Positions 30,323 through 36,989 of a stretch of DNA of 36,989 nt are shown here, piece after piece; position 1 is the stretch's first letter; each line of letters opens with the position of its first letter. The DNA is from Gammaproteobacteria bacterium (lineage in GTDB: Bacteria; Pseudomonadota; Gammaproteobacteria; Pseudomonadales; Balneatricaceae): assembly GCA_028598985.1 (NCBI GenBank), contig JAQRMV010000003.1, forward strand, positions 21,736 through 58,724. Direction: 5' to 3'. Position numbers and translations under genes: made by a program. The notes beneath the pieces are model-generated. The model searched no databases and was not told where the DNA came from. It saw only the letters and a list, made by a program, of their open reading frames with translations.

Positions 30323-30806
30323 GGGGCGCATATTGGTTGCTAACTACGACGACACCCATGTTATTAAATTTTTAGGTGATGTACGTTTAACCCTATGCCC
30401 AGCGTTAGATCAATACCTGAATAATATATTTAATAGCCGTTATTTTAAAACCATTCTTATTGACCTTACAGAAACACAAGGCATAGATTCCACCTCGTTG
30501 GGGATGTTGGCAAAAATGTCGATACGGATGAAAAAAGACAAAGGTTTTGTGCCTACCTTGGTGTCGGTGAATGACAATATTACCCGCGTACTACTGAGTA
30601 TGGGTTTTGATAAAGTGTTTGTGTTGGTCAAGAGCCTAGAGCAAAATTTTGAGCCGACAGAGGAACTTATTGAAGGTGATTTTTCCGATCTTACGGTGCA
30701 ACAAAAAGTGTTAGAAGCCCATCGTACGTTAATGGGCATGAATCAGCACAACCACCAAGAGTTCAAAAACTTGGTGGATGTATTAGAACATCAGTGCGAG
30801 ATTTAA
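30315..30806 (+). CDS. STAS-domain anti-sigma factor antagonist (RssC-like)
   Basis: A 163-residue protein whose first 105 residues form a STAS domain like SpoIIAA: a beta-rich start (GRILVANYDDTHVIKFLGD), then ILIDLTETQGIDSTSLG, in which S59 is the expected phosphorylation site. The C-terminal 55 residues are a helical, Gln/His-rich extension. The start overlaps the phosphatase gene, so the two are surely co-translated. I prefer the ATG at 30315; an in-frame GTG at 30306 is possible. The phosphatase upstream is the natural candidate to dephosphorylate S59. The kinase/anti-sigma partner is not in this window. As far as I recall, Pseudomonas has the same gene next to tal. Confidence 0.88.
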   Translation: MLKGRILVANYDDTHVIKFLGDVRLTLCPALDQYLNNIFNSRYFKTILIDLTETQGIDSTSLGMLAKMSIRMKKDKGFVPTLVSVNDNITRVLLSMGFDKVFVLVKSLEQNFEPTEELIEGDFSDLTVQQKVLEAHRTLMGMNQHNHQEFKNLVDVLEHQCEI

Positions 30807-30827
30807 CCTAGCCCCATGCTTCGCTTA

Positions 30828-31018
30828 CATTCCCACGCAGAGCGTGGGAACGAGATGAAAGTACTCTAGTTCCCATGCTCCCCGCACTCTAGTTCCCATG
30901 CTCTGCGTGGGAACTCATTCCAGCATCCACACATTCCCACGCAGAGCGTGGGAATGAGATGAAAGCACCCTAGTTCCCATGCTCCCCGCACCCTAGTTCC
31001 CATGCTCTGCGTGGGAAC
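30828..31018. repeat. REP-like palindromic repeat cluster with a 104-base tandem duplication (family A, right array)
   Basis: A segment beginning at 30828 is repeated from 30932, an offset of 104 bases, with only a few changes over the shared 88 bases. Each copy holds a full palindrome in one orientation (30830-30851, 30934-30954), a half palindrome (30870-30884, 30973-30987) and a full palindrome in the other orientation (30892-30914, 30996-31018). The arms TTCCCACGC/GCGTGGGAA are shared with the array at 105-250. The cluster fills the gap between the convergent STAS and tal genes and could act as a transcription-end structure for both. Confidence 0.9.
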
Positions 31019-31027
31019 TTACTGCCC

Positions 31028-31975
31028 CTAACTCAACAACAAAGTTTCCAGCTTTTCCTGATCCCGAGTAAAGTTACGAATGCCTTCCGCCAATTTCTCA
31101 GTAGCCATAGCATCTTCGTTATGCAGCCACCGAAAAGCGGCTTGATTCAAATTTATTTTAGGCTGTGCTTCCAGTACTTGTGTGTTATTTAACTGCCTAA
31201 TTAAGGGGCCGTTATCGTCTTCTAGGCTCTGCATAAGGGCAGGGCTAATGGTTAATCGATCACAACCGGCCAATTGTTCAATTTCCTGTGTGTTTCTAAA
31301 GCTTGCACCCATAACCACAGTTTTGTAGCCATGTTGTTTGTAGTAATCGAAGATTTTACTGACGGATATTACGCCGGGATCTTCTGTAGGGACAAAACTT
31401 TCTACGCCCATTGACGCTTTGTACCAATCCATAATGCGGCCAACAAACGGCGAAATTAGATAAACACCTGCTTCAGCACAAGCAATGGCTTGAGCAAAAC
31501 TAAACAATAACGTTAAGTTGCAGTTAATTCCTTGTTCTTCTAACTGTTTACCCGCTTGAATTCCTTCCCATGTAGACGCAATTTTTATCAATACTCGATC
31601 TTTGCTTACACCCTGTTGGCTATATAAGTTAATAATCTTTAAAGCCCTAGCAACGGTAGCGTCAGTGTCAAATGACAAGCGTGAGTCAACTTCTGTAGAG
31701 ATGCGACCTGGTACAGCAGTGAGGATTTCCTTGCCAATAGCCACGGCTAAATAGTCACAGGTGTTATCCATTTGCGCTTGTTTATCGCCCCCTTGCGCTG
31801 CTGACCATTGCTTCGCTTGCGTAACCAACGCGGCATACATAGGCATTTGCGCTGCTTTAAGCACCAACGAAGGGTTGGTTGTTGCATCTTGAGGTTGATA
31901 TTGTTTAATGGCTTCTAAATCGCCAGTGTCAGCTACGACAGTGGTCATGGCTTTAAGCTGTTGCAGTTTGTTCAT
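31028..31975 (-). CDS. tal: Transaldolase
   Basis: Transfers a dihydroxyacetone unit between sugar phosphates in the non-oxidative pentose phosphate pathway. Length 315 residues from the ATG at 31975 (E. coli TalB 317). The Schiff-base lysine is K131 in [11 protein letters not shown]; the N-terminal [20 protein letters not shown] and TNPSL stretches and the IMDWYK segment are family signatures. A TTG two codons upstream overlaps the dusA stop, but the ATG fits the family start. It lies two bases after dusA, so the two are probably co-transcribed. The repeat cluster follows 10 bases after the stop. Confidence 0.97.
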   Translation of the reverse strand: MNKLQQLKAMTTVVADTGDLEAIKQYQPQDATTNPSLVLKAAQMPMYAALVTQAKQWSAAQGGDKQAQMDNTCDYLAVAIGKEILTAVPGRISTEVDSRLSFDTDATVARALKIINLYSQQGVSKDRVLIKIASTWEGIQAGKQLEEQGINCNLTLLFSFAQAIACAEAGVYLISPFVGRIMDWYKASMGVESFVPTEDPGVISVSKIFDYYKQHGYKTVVMGASFRNTQEIEQLAGCDRLTISPALMQSLEDDNGPLIRQLNNTQVLEAQPKINLNQAAFRWLHNEDAMATEKLAEGIRNFTRDQEKLETLLLS

Positions 31976-31977
31976 GG

Positions 31978-32991
31978 TCAATGGTTGATCTCTGTTGTTG
32001 AATTTGGCTTTAAATCTACTAAGTCTAAAGCGTCATACATTACTTGTATATTGGCTTGGCTGCCATGGATATTATCACTAATATACCGACGTAGGGCACG
32101 GGCTCCCGGTATGCCTTGAAAAAGGCCCATAACGTGCCCGCTCATATGATGCAAAGATGTACCTTTTTCATGCTGTTGTTGCATGTAGGCAAAATAGTTA
32201 AGGGCCGCATGGCGACGATCTGCAACAGGCAGTTTCCTGTCAAATAGTTGTGAGTCTACTTGGGTGAGTATGGCGCTGTTATGATTGGCTGCACGGCCAA
32301 GCATGACACCATCTACTTGGGTTAGATGATGTTGGCAATCGGCAATATTATCTATGCCACCATTAATGATGATTTCCAGTTCAGGAAAGTCTTCTTTTAA
32401 ACGGTACACCTTGTCATATTGTAGGGGGGGAACTTCTCTATTTTGTTTAGGCGACAAACCTTTAAGGATGGCATTTCGAGCATGGACGATAAAAGTATTA
32501 CAGCCGCTTTTATTCACTTGCTCCACAAAGCGAGCCAACACGTCATAATCATCTATGTCGTCAATACCTATGCGGTGCTTAATGGTAACGGGAATTCTCA
32601 CAGCTTCAATCATCGCTTGCATACAGTCTGTAACCAGCTGCGGATGAGCCATGAGGCAGGCGCCAATCATGTTGTTTTGTACTTTGTCACTAGGGCAGCC
32701 TACGTTAAGGTTAATCTCGTCATAGCCGTAGCTTTCTCCAATACGCGCACACTGGGCTAATTCGTCGGTATTACTACCGCCGAGTTGTAACACTAAAGGA
32801 TGTTCTTGATCGGCATAGCCTAACAAGTAATCTTGGTCGCCATTAAGAATAGCCCCCGTGGTAATCATCTCCGTAAAGAGTAGGGCGTGTTGGCTCAACA
32901 GGCGCGCTAGATAACGATAATGCCTGTCAGTGACATCGATCATGGGCGCCACGCTAAAGCGGCGATTTAGGCAGGTGCTAGAACTATTCAT
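31978..32991 (-). CDS. dusA: tRNA-dihydrouridine(20/20a) synthase DusA
   Basis: An FMN enzyme that reduces uridine to dihydrouridine in the D-loop of tRNA using NADPH. Length 337 residues. The TIM-barrel start [19 protein letters not shown] and the motif [12 protein letters not shown] with catalytic C99 are diagnostic for DusA rather than DusB or Dus[18 protein letters not shown] and the helical C-terminal domain agree. It sits between ghrA (three bases upstream) and tal (two bases downstream), in a run of closely packed minus-strand genes. Confidence 0.96.
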   Translation of the reverse strand: MNSSSTCLNRRFSVAPMIDVTDRHYRYLARLLSQHALLFTEMITTGAILNGDQDYLLGYADQEHPLVLQLGGSNTDELAQCARIGESYGYDEINLNVGCPSDKVQNNMIGACLMAHPQLVTDCMQAMIEAVRIPVTIKHRIGIDDIDDYDVLARFVEQVNKSGCNTFIVHARNAILKGLSPKQNREVPPLQYDKVYRLKEDFPELEIIINGGIDNIADCQHHLTQVDGVMLGRAANHNSAILTQVDSQLFDRKLPVADRRHAALNYFAYMQQQHEKGTSLHHMSGHVMGLFQGIPGARALRRYISDNIHGSQANIQVMYDALDLVDLKPNSTTEINH

Positions 32992-32994
32992 TAG

Positions 32995-33930
32995 TTAGTA
33001 GCCCTTGTGACGGTTAATTAAACCCGTGACGGGTTGGTTTGATAATATAGCTTCAAGCTTATGGCCAATTTGTTGTACACAAGTATCATATTCAGATTGC
33101 GCAGCGCAGTGGGGCGTTAAGAGTATTTTCGGATGCTGCCAAAAAGCGTGCTTTGTGTCTAACGGCTCTTGTTCAAAAGCGTCTAGCACTGCGCCACGCA
33201 AATGACCATTATTTAGCAATTGAAGAAGGTCGGCTGCGACTAAGTGTCCGCCACGCGCACCGTTAATGACCACGGCGCCCGCAGGTAGCTGGCTTAAATG
33301 ATGATGGTTTAAGATGTCTTGAGTCACTGGTGTTAAGGGCAATAAACAACACAAAGCATCGGTGCGTTGAAGAAAAGCGCCTAGTTGCTCGTCACCGGCA
33401 TAAGTAGCAACGCCATCAAGGTGTTTTTTACTAAGGCTCCAGCCCGCAATATTAAAACCATAACTTTGTAGGTGTATTGCAAGTTGACTGCCAAGCTGCC
33501 CTAAACCTAAGATGCCAACCCTAAAGTTGTTAGGCGATTTGACGGACTGAACCTGCCAATGGCTCTGCTGCTGCTGCTGTTGCTGGTAAAGATCCATATC
33601 GCGGTAATAATGCAGCAAAAAGTAGCTAAAGTACTGGTTCATTTGTTGGGCCATGCCACCGTCTTCAATACGAATGATTTGTACATGCGCCGGCACTGTT
33701 GGGTTGCTTAAAATAGCATCAACGCCTGCACCTAAATTAAATACTGCCTTTAGGTTGGGAAAACGTTCAAAATAAGCGGAGCTAGGCTGCCAAACAATAC
33801 CGTATTCAACTGCGTCAAAATCAACAACCTGATTCCAAGGTTGGATGTTAAGTTGTGGAAATTGATGCTCAAACTCAGTGAGCCACAGGGTGTTAGATTC
33901 ACTGCCGGTAAATAATGCGCACGGGTTCAT
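32995..33930 (-). CDS. ghrA: Glyoxylate/hydroxypyruvate reductase A
   Basis: A D-2-hydroxyacid dehydrogenase that reduces glyoxylate and hydroxypyruvate with NADPH. Length 311 residues (E. coli GhrA 312). The Rossmann loop GILGLGQLG is at 139-147. The catalytic residues are R226 (NGARGGH), E255 (FEQEPL) and H274 (TPHCAA), agreeing with R227 and H275 of E. coli. The C-terminus NRHKGY resembles the GhrA end DRARGY. An unusual run of seven glutamines (116-122), encoded by nearly pure CAG codons, replaces a short loop before SHWQ. The start overlaps the azlD stop (TAATG). Confidence 0.92.
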   Translation of the reverse strand: MNPCALFTGSESNTLWLTEFEHQFPQLNIQPWNQVVDFDAVEYGIVWQPSSAYFERFPNLKAVFNLGAGVDAILSNPTVPAHVQIIRIEDGGMAQQMNQYFSYFLLHYYRDMDLYQQQQQQQSHWQVQSVKSPNNFRVGILGLGQLGSQLAIHLQSYGFNIAGWSLSKKHLDGVATYAGDEQLGAFLQRTDALCCLLPLTPVTQDILNHHHLSQLPAGAVVINGARGGHLVAADLLQLLNNGHLRGAVLDAFEQEPLDTKHAFWQHPKILLTPHCAAQSEYDTCVQQIGHKLEAILSNQPVTGLINRHKGY

Positions 33931-34247
33931 TAGCCTATTATTCCTTTAAAAACAACAAAACTAACCATGCCTACAACAATAGTAGTGAGTAAATGCTGGC
34001 GCCAAAATCCAACCCCCGCAGCTGCTAACGCCGCCCAAAAGTATGGGTTGGAAAAACTCAAATCCAACACTCCTTTAGGCATTAATACCAATGGCGCAAT
34101 AATAGCCATTAATACCACAGGAGGCACAAAGGTTAACGACTGATTAAGCCACGCGGGAAACCGAATACGACCTGCCATAGCAAACATAATGTAACGTACG
34201 AAAAAGGTGGTCAAGGCCATGCCAGCAATCATTAGAGCTTCATTCAT
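33930..34247 (-). CDS. azlD: AzlD-family branched-chain amino acid exporter subunit
   Basis: A 105-residue inner-membrane protein with about three or four helices, the small partner of AzlC (E. coli homologue YgaH). Recognisable parts are [23 protein letters not shown]-like N-terminal helices and [15 protein letters not shown]. It overlaps azlC by four bases (ATGA), which fits a two-subunit exporter made in equal amounts. Substrate specificity for branched-chain amino acids or methionine is taken from the family. Confidence 0.88.
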   Translation of the reverse strand: MNEALMIAGMALTTFFVRYIMFAMAGRIRFPAWLNQSLTFVPPVVLMAIIAPLVLMPKGVLDLSFSNPYFWAALAAAGVGFWRQHLLTTIVVGMVSFVVFKGIIG

Positions 34248-34990
34248 GTGTTGTGTTCCTTGCTAGCCTTGGTGGTTGCTTTAGTCACCTGAATACGTAA
34301 TTCAATCCTTTGGCTTGCATAACCGATACAAATGCCCGATAAGGCGGCGATCATTAAACCTAATTGATTGGGTAGTTCGCGCAACATTAGGGCAAAAGCA
34401 GCGGCGCTAATTACAGCTAGCCACATGGGTTTGTTACGCAGATAAGGAATGATAATACCTAAAAAAGTCACCGACATGGCAAAATCCAAACCCCAGTGGG
34501 TCATGTCTGGAAACAGCTCACCTAAGCCAATGCCTAGCCAAGTACATAGCTGCCAGTTGCTATACATGGCTACAATGGAGCCTAAAAAGAACCAATGGGC
34601 GTGGGCAGTATCAGTACGACCTAAATAACGGCTATTAACAGCCGCAAAAGATTCATCTGTTAACCCAAAAGACAAAACAGCACGCCAACCTTGAGACAAA
34701 TGACTGACTTTATCCACTAACGCGGTGGCATAGAGTAGGTGGCGAAGATTCACCACAAAGGTGGTGGCAATAATGACGAGTGGCCCAACACCGCTGGCCA
34801 TCAAGCCAATAGCAATAAACTGTGAAGAACCCGCAAATACAAACAAAGACATGGCCATGGCACCTAATATAGACAAACCACTAGGCTCTGCCAAAGTGCC
34901 AAAAATAATGCCAAAAGGAATAGCGCCAATGATCAAAGGAATAGTGGCCTTGGCGCCGTTTATGAATTCTGTAGATTTACTGTTGGGCAT
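34244..34990 (-). CDS. azlC: AzlC-family branched-chain amino acid exporter subunit
   Basis: The large subunit of an AzlCD-type exporter (E. coli YgaZ). The 248 residues carry about five to seven transmembrane helices. Family signatures: the N-terminal [44 protein letters not shown] and [15 protein letters not shown]. It is the first gene of the run azlC-azlD-ghrA-dusA-tal. A TATAAT promoter lies about 32 bases upstream. Confidence 0.93.
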   Translation of the reverse strand: MPNSKSTEFINGAKATIPLIIGAIPFGIIFGTLAEPSGLSILGAMAMSLFVFAGSSQFIAIGLMASGVGPLVIIATTFVVNLRHLLYATALVDKVSHLSQGWRAVLSFGLTDESFAAVNSRYLGRTDTAHAHWFFLGSIVAMYSNWQLCTWLGIGLGELFPDMTHWGLDFAMSVTFLGIIIPYLRNKPMWLAVISAAAFALMLRELPNQLGLMIAALSGICIGYASQRIELRIQVTKATTKASKEHNT

Positions 34991-35021
34991 GTTTCAAATG
35001 AGATGTAAAAGTTAATCAACC

Positions 35022-35049
35022 ATTATACTGGTCGTGAACAAAGGAGCAA
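35022..35049 (-). promoter_or_regulatory. Predicted sigma-70 promoter of azlC
   Basis: On the minus strand TTGCTC (35044-35049) and TATAAT (35022-35027) are 16 bases apart. Transcription would begin near 35015, about 25 bases before the azlC start. Confidence 0.6.
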
Positions 35050-35106
35050 TTATTTGGCAAATTTTTGCTATGCTTAAAACTGGTTAATAACCCCCTGAGG
35101 AACAAT

Positions 35107-35646
35107 ATGAATTATTCAGACATTATTCATTTTTGGTATAAGGAAATCCCACCACGCAACTGGTTTATTAAAGACCTAGATTTTGACACCCTACTCAAAC
35201 GACGTTTTGCTGATATACACCAAAGAGCTGCGGCAGGGGAGTTGGAGTCTTGGCGCCAAAAACCCCTAGGAAAGTTGGCCGAAATCATCATTCTAGATCA
35301 GTTCTCCCGTAACCTGTTTAGAGATTCACCTAAAGCCTTCGCCTACGACAGCCAAGCACTTGTGCTGGCTCAAACAGCCATAAAAGAAGGCGCAGACACC
35401 TCACTGTCTACAAACCAAAAGTCATTTTTGTATATGCCATTTATGCACAGTGAGTCGGTAGCTATACATGAGCAGGCCGTTAAGCTATTCAACCAGCCTG
35501 GGCTAGAAAATAACTACGATTTTGAGCTAAAGCACAAAGTCATAATCGACCGATTTGGCCGCTATCCTCACCGCAACGATGTATTAGGCAGGGCTTCAAC
35601 TCCAGAAGAACTGGAGTTTTTGAGTGGGCCTGGATCTTCGTTTTAG
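35107..35646 (+). CDS. DUF924 family protein
   Basis: A 179-residue soluble protein of the DUF924 family (alpha-helical, TPR-like fold), function unknown. It has the family's typical pieces: IIHFWYKEIPPRNWF at the start, ILDQFSRNLFRDSPKAFAYD in the middle, YMPFMHSE, and RFGRYPHRNDVLGRASTPEE near the end. The ATG at 35107 with CTGAGG eight bases upstream is preferred to an in-frame ATG 14 codons earlier, which lacks a ribosome site and family similarity. It is the last clearly chromosomal-backbone gene before the accessory right end. Confidence 0.88.
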   Translation: MNYSDIIHFWYKEIPPRNWFIKDLDFDTLLKRRFADIHQRAAAGELESWRQKPLGKLAEIIILDQFSRNLFRDSPKAFAYDSQALVLAQTAIKEGADTSLSTNQKSFLYMPFMHSESVAIHEQAVKLFNQPGLENNYDFELKHKVIIDRFGRYPHRNDVLGRASTPEELEFLSGPGSSF

Positions 35647-35905
35647 TTATTTTTTTGACCGTGCTGGAAATTAAAAAATTAGCAACTATACTTTTTAAGT
35701 GTTGGGGGTGGTGCGTTTGGCTAGCAATGGCTGGTAGCTCCGCTTTCTAATTGTTATGAGGACATTTGATCTATAAATGGGCGGTTAACTTTTTAACGGG
35801 CAATGATGTGACAACAAAAGCTTTTATAAGTTGGTTTGGAGAACTGAGTAACAAGCATCGCTGATGCGGTTCGCTTATGGTTACCAGGCGTTATAAGATA
35901 AAATA
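35647..35905. other. Gene-poor AT-rich spacer with attC-like ends
   Basis: No well-supported gene is present. A 32-codon open frame at 35766-35864 (TTG start, GAGGA close upstream, no recognised family) is only a possibility. GTTATGA at 35753-35759 and GTTATAA at 35890-35896 resemble the right-hand core (GTTRRRY-like) of integron attC sites. The second is preceded by AGGC and, about 40 bases earlier, by TAACAAGC (35849-35856), which overlaps the end of the small frame. A short GTTAA/TTAAC stem and AAAAGCTTTT are also present. Confidence 0.4.
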
Positions 35906-35933
35906 TTGACATGTACGATGTATGTCGTACAAT
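35906..35933 (+). promoter_or_regulatory. Promoter with embedded operator of the toxin-antitoxin module
   Basis: A perfect TTGACA (35906-35911) and TACAAT (35928-35933) are 16 bases apart. Within the spacer, and reaching into the -10, lies an exact inverted repeat TGTACGA-N6-TCGTACA (35912-35918 and 35925-35931). A repressor bound there would block RNA polymerase, the classic arrangement of autoregulated toxin-antitoxin operons. Confidence 0.75.
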
Positions 35934-35954
35934 GAATCAAAAGGAATTGTGTGG

Positions 35955-36251
35955 ATGGCTTTTGGAGAAGCAAAAAGCAAGGTTATTGAATGCTTGAATA
36001 ATGGTTGCGTTTTCCATGAAGAGCGCGATGACATTGATGTCAAAAATCTGCTGTCTACTGGTGCTGTTTCAATAAGTACAGTTACGACTATTATTGGTAG
36101 AGCTAGAGGAAATAATTACTTCAGCAGTCCACACCATTATGATTCGGAAGTAGATGTACACGTCATAAAGACCACTCATTCAGGCCAACACTGGTACATA
36201 AAATGGTATTTTACTGAACCAGACTGCGTATTTATCAGCGTTCATAAATAA
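35955..36251 (+). CDS. MqsR-like toxin candidate
   Basis: From the ATG at 35955 the protein has 98 residues, the length of E. coli MqsR. AAGGAA stands eight bases before it. A longer frame from ATG 35922 would start upstream of the promoter's -10, so it is rejected. Compared from memory with MqsR (RelE-fold mRNA interferase), the shared points are IIG at 46-48, Y55, a SGQ turn, Y81 and K83 (WYIKW against VYLKI) and an ISVHK end resembling the MqsR C-terminus. Some MqsR active-site residues, such as K56 and Q68, do not seem kept. It precedes an antitoxin-like gene by 12 bases, toxin first as in mqsRA. A small stand-alone protein of another RelE-like family is the alternative. Confidence 0.6.
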   Translation: MAFGEAKSKVIECLNNGCVFHEERDDIDVKNLLSTGAVSISTVTTIIGRARGNNYFSSPHHYDSEVDVHVIKTTHSGQHWYIKWYFTEPDCVFISVHK

Positions 36252-36263
36252 ACAAGGTAAGTC

Positions 36264-36857
36264 ATGAAAATATTAAAAGTTGGCGATACTAAAAAAACTG
36301 CTTGTGGTACCTGTAAGTCATTTCAAGATGTAACCTTTCAATTAAGAGATACACCTTTTAACGATGGCTCTGGAATCGTTAAAAATGTACTAGTTGGTGT
36401 ATGTAATGCTTGTGATTCTGTCGTTCTTTTGCCACATCAATCTACTCCAGCTGTTAAAAAGCAATTAGAAAAACAACGAAAGTCATTAGAAACTTGCGTT
36501 CCTGCACACATGATTGATATCCTTAATTTAGCTAGTGATAAATTGGGTGGTGGTGCTGAGTTTGTTCCAAATATAATAAAATACTATATACACGCATTAT
36601 CAAATAATGAAATTTGTTCGAATAACATATCAAGGTATTTAAAGTCTGACTTAGCTAAAGGCGTTGCACAAAAAAGAATCTCTCTCAAAGGTCGTCACCT
36701 TGAAGAAGAGGTGATTTTACTAAAAGAAATAATAAAAGTTGAAAACACTACTGATCTTCTAAAAATAGTGGTGTTAAAAATCAATGATGATGTCCTTGTG
36801 AACGAAATACAAAAACCTATGGTTCAATTAAAAAACATCATGGCCGCAACTGCCTGA
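36264..36857 (+). CDS. Antitoxin candidate with MqsA-like zinc-binding N-terminus
   Basis: A 197-residue protein. The N-terminal 70 residues carry two CxxC pairs, C14/C17 and C47/C50, spaced like the zinc site of MqsA/YgiT antitoxins and followed by VVLLPHQSTPAVKKQLEK. The C-terminal part does not look like the Xre helix-turn-helix of MqsA. Two helix-turn-helix-sized pairs are seen instead: 80-113 (two helices around LGGGAEF) and 137-176, where a strand KRISLK, a helix of about 14 residues, a VENTT turn and a second helix resemble a ribbon-helix-helix unit. AAGGTAAG precedes the ATG. Position behind the MqsR-like gene and under an inverted-repeat promoter suggests an autorepressing antitoxin. 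The fold assignment is inference. Confidence 0.6.
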   Translation: MKILKVGDTKKTACGTCKSFQDVTFQLRDTPFNDGSGIVKNVLVGVCNACDSVVLLPHQSTPAVKKQLEKQRKSLETCVPAHMIDILNLASDKLGGGAEFVPNIIKYYIHALSNNEICSNNISRYLKSDLAKGVAQKRISLKGRHLEEEVILLKEIIKVENTTDLLKIVVLKINDDVLVNEIQKPMVQLKNIMAATA

Positions 36858-36858
36858 T

Positions 36859-36895
36859 TTATAACTAATCGATCAAATTGATTCAAATGTTATGC
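36859..36895 (+). other. attC-like inverted repeat after the toxin-antitoxin module
   Basis: TTATAAC (36859-36865) and GTTATGC (36889-36895) form complementary ends (ATAAC/GTTAT). Inside them ATCAA and TTGAT pair around a single A, and the right half reads TTGATTCAAATGTTA, close to the TTCAA-NN-GTTA end of well-known cassette attC sites such as those of aadA genes. At 37 bases it is shorter than ordinary attC sites because almost no central loop exists. It lies one base after the antitoxin stop and 18 bases before the next ORF. Confidence 0.35.
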
Positions 36896-36913
36896 ATGAT
36901 GAAGGAGCAGATA

Positions 36914-36989
36914 TTGCCAAAGATAATTATGAAAGGGCATATAATAGTTCCTTCCACAGACCTTATTGCTGTACAAAATGAACTCCCTA
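36914..36989 (+). CDS. Antibiotic biosynthesis monooxygenase (ABM)-like protein (partial, N-terminus)
   Basis: An open frame runs off the right edge. The 25 visible residues (MPKIIMKGHIIVPS followed by TDLIAVQNELP) resemble the first strand and helix of small ABM-domain proteins, a family of putative quinol monooxygenases. The start is most likely TTG at 36914, six bases after a strong AAGGAG; in-frame ATGs at 36896, 36899 and 36929 are worse placed. The short distance from the attC-like site to the start codon is typical of integron cassettes. Assignment rests on a short stretch. Confidence 0.45.
   Translation, partial: MPKIIMKGHIIVPSTDLIAVQNELP

Noticed and set aside
35817-35826. AAAAGCTTTT palindrome as an operator
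   Set aside because: Short and low in complexity, expected by chance in AT-rich DNA, and not placed relative to any promoter.
35922-35954. In-frame ATG 11 codons upstream of the MqsR-like start
   Set aside because: It lies upstream of the predicted -10, inside the operator, so the transcript from the strong promoter would not contain it. The ATG at 35955 has AAGGAA at the right distance.
36896-36931. Alternative ATG starts of the truncated ABM-like ORF
   Set aside because: The ATGs at 36896 and 36899 have no ribosome site and that at 36929 is 21 bases from AAGGAG; the TTG at 36914 is ideally spaced.

Overview
The window comes from a gammaproteobacterium, most likely a marine one of the Oceanospirillales/Pseudomonadales kind. 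This rests on gene content and order: gltA divergent from sdhCDAB-sucAB-lpd-sucCD; purM divergent from a DUF2066 gene, a PerM-like gene and hda; mlaA followed by a receiver-phosphatase gene and a STAS gene, then tal and dusA. As far as I recall these neighbourhoods also occur in Pseudomonas. No sequence search was run, so genus-level identity is not claimed. No rRNA, tRNA, CRISPR array, transposase or integrase was seen.

Left part (1-5.6 kb): the tail of an unidentified membrane protein, a palindromic repeat cluster, rlmL (fused RlmKL 23S rRNA methyltransferase), an ammonium transporter and citrate synthase. The last two are on the minus strand. A 462-base divergent region separates gltA from the sdh operon.

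Central part (5.6-16.7 kb): a TCA-cycle supercluster on the plus strand, sdhC-sdhD-sdhA-sdhB-sucA-sucB-lpd-sucC-sucD, closed by a perfect 28-base terminator palindrome. With the divergent gltA it encodes citrate synthase plus the steps from 2-oxoglutarate to fumarate.

Housekeeping part (16.8-35.6 kb): metG (short, without the C-terminal tRNA-binding domain) divergent from trmA-apbC-dcd; a TolC-like outer-membrane factor, a DUF3108 protein, purN and purM on the minus strand; then a DUF2066 protein, a PerM-like AI-2E family protein, hda, mlaA, a receiver/PP2C phosphatase and a STAS protein on the plus strand. A second palindromic repeat cluster follows. After it come tal, dusA, ghrA, azlD and azlC on the minus strand, and a DUF924 gene on the plus strand. 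Most neighbours overlap or lie a few bases apart, consistent with operons.

Right end (35.65-37 kb): AT-rich and accessory in character. It holds a two-gene module with toxin-antitoxin layout: a 98-residue MqsR-like protein followed by a 197-residue protein with an MqsA-like CxxC/CxxC zinc-binding start and an unusual C-terminal half. A near-consensus promoter with an inverted repeat between -35 and -10 drives it. The module lies between sites that resemble integron attC ends, and the next gene begins just beyond as a truncated monooxygenase-like ORF. This is the best candidate for something not yet described. The cassette interpretation is a hypothesis.
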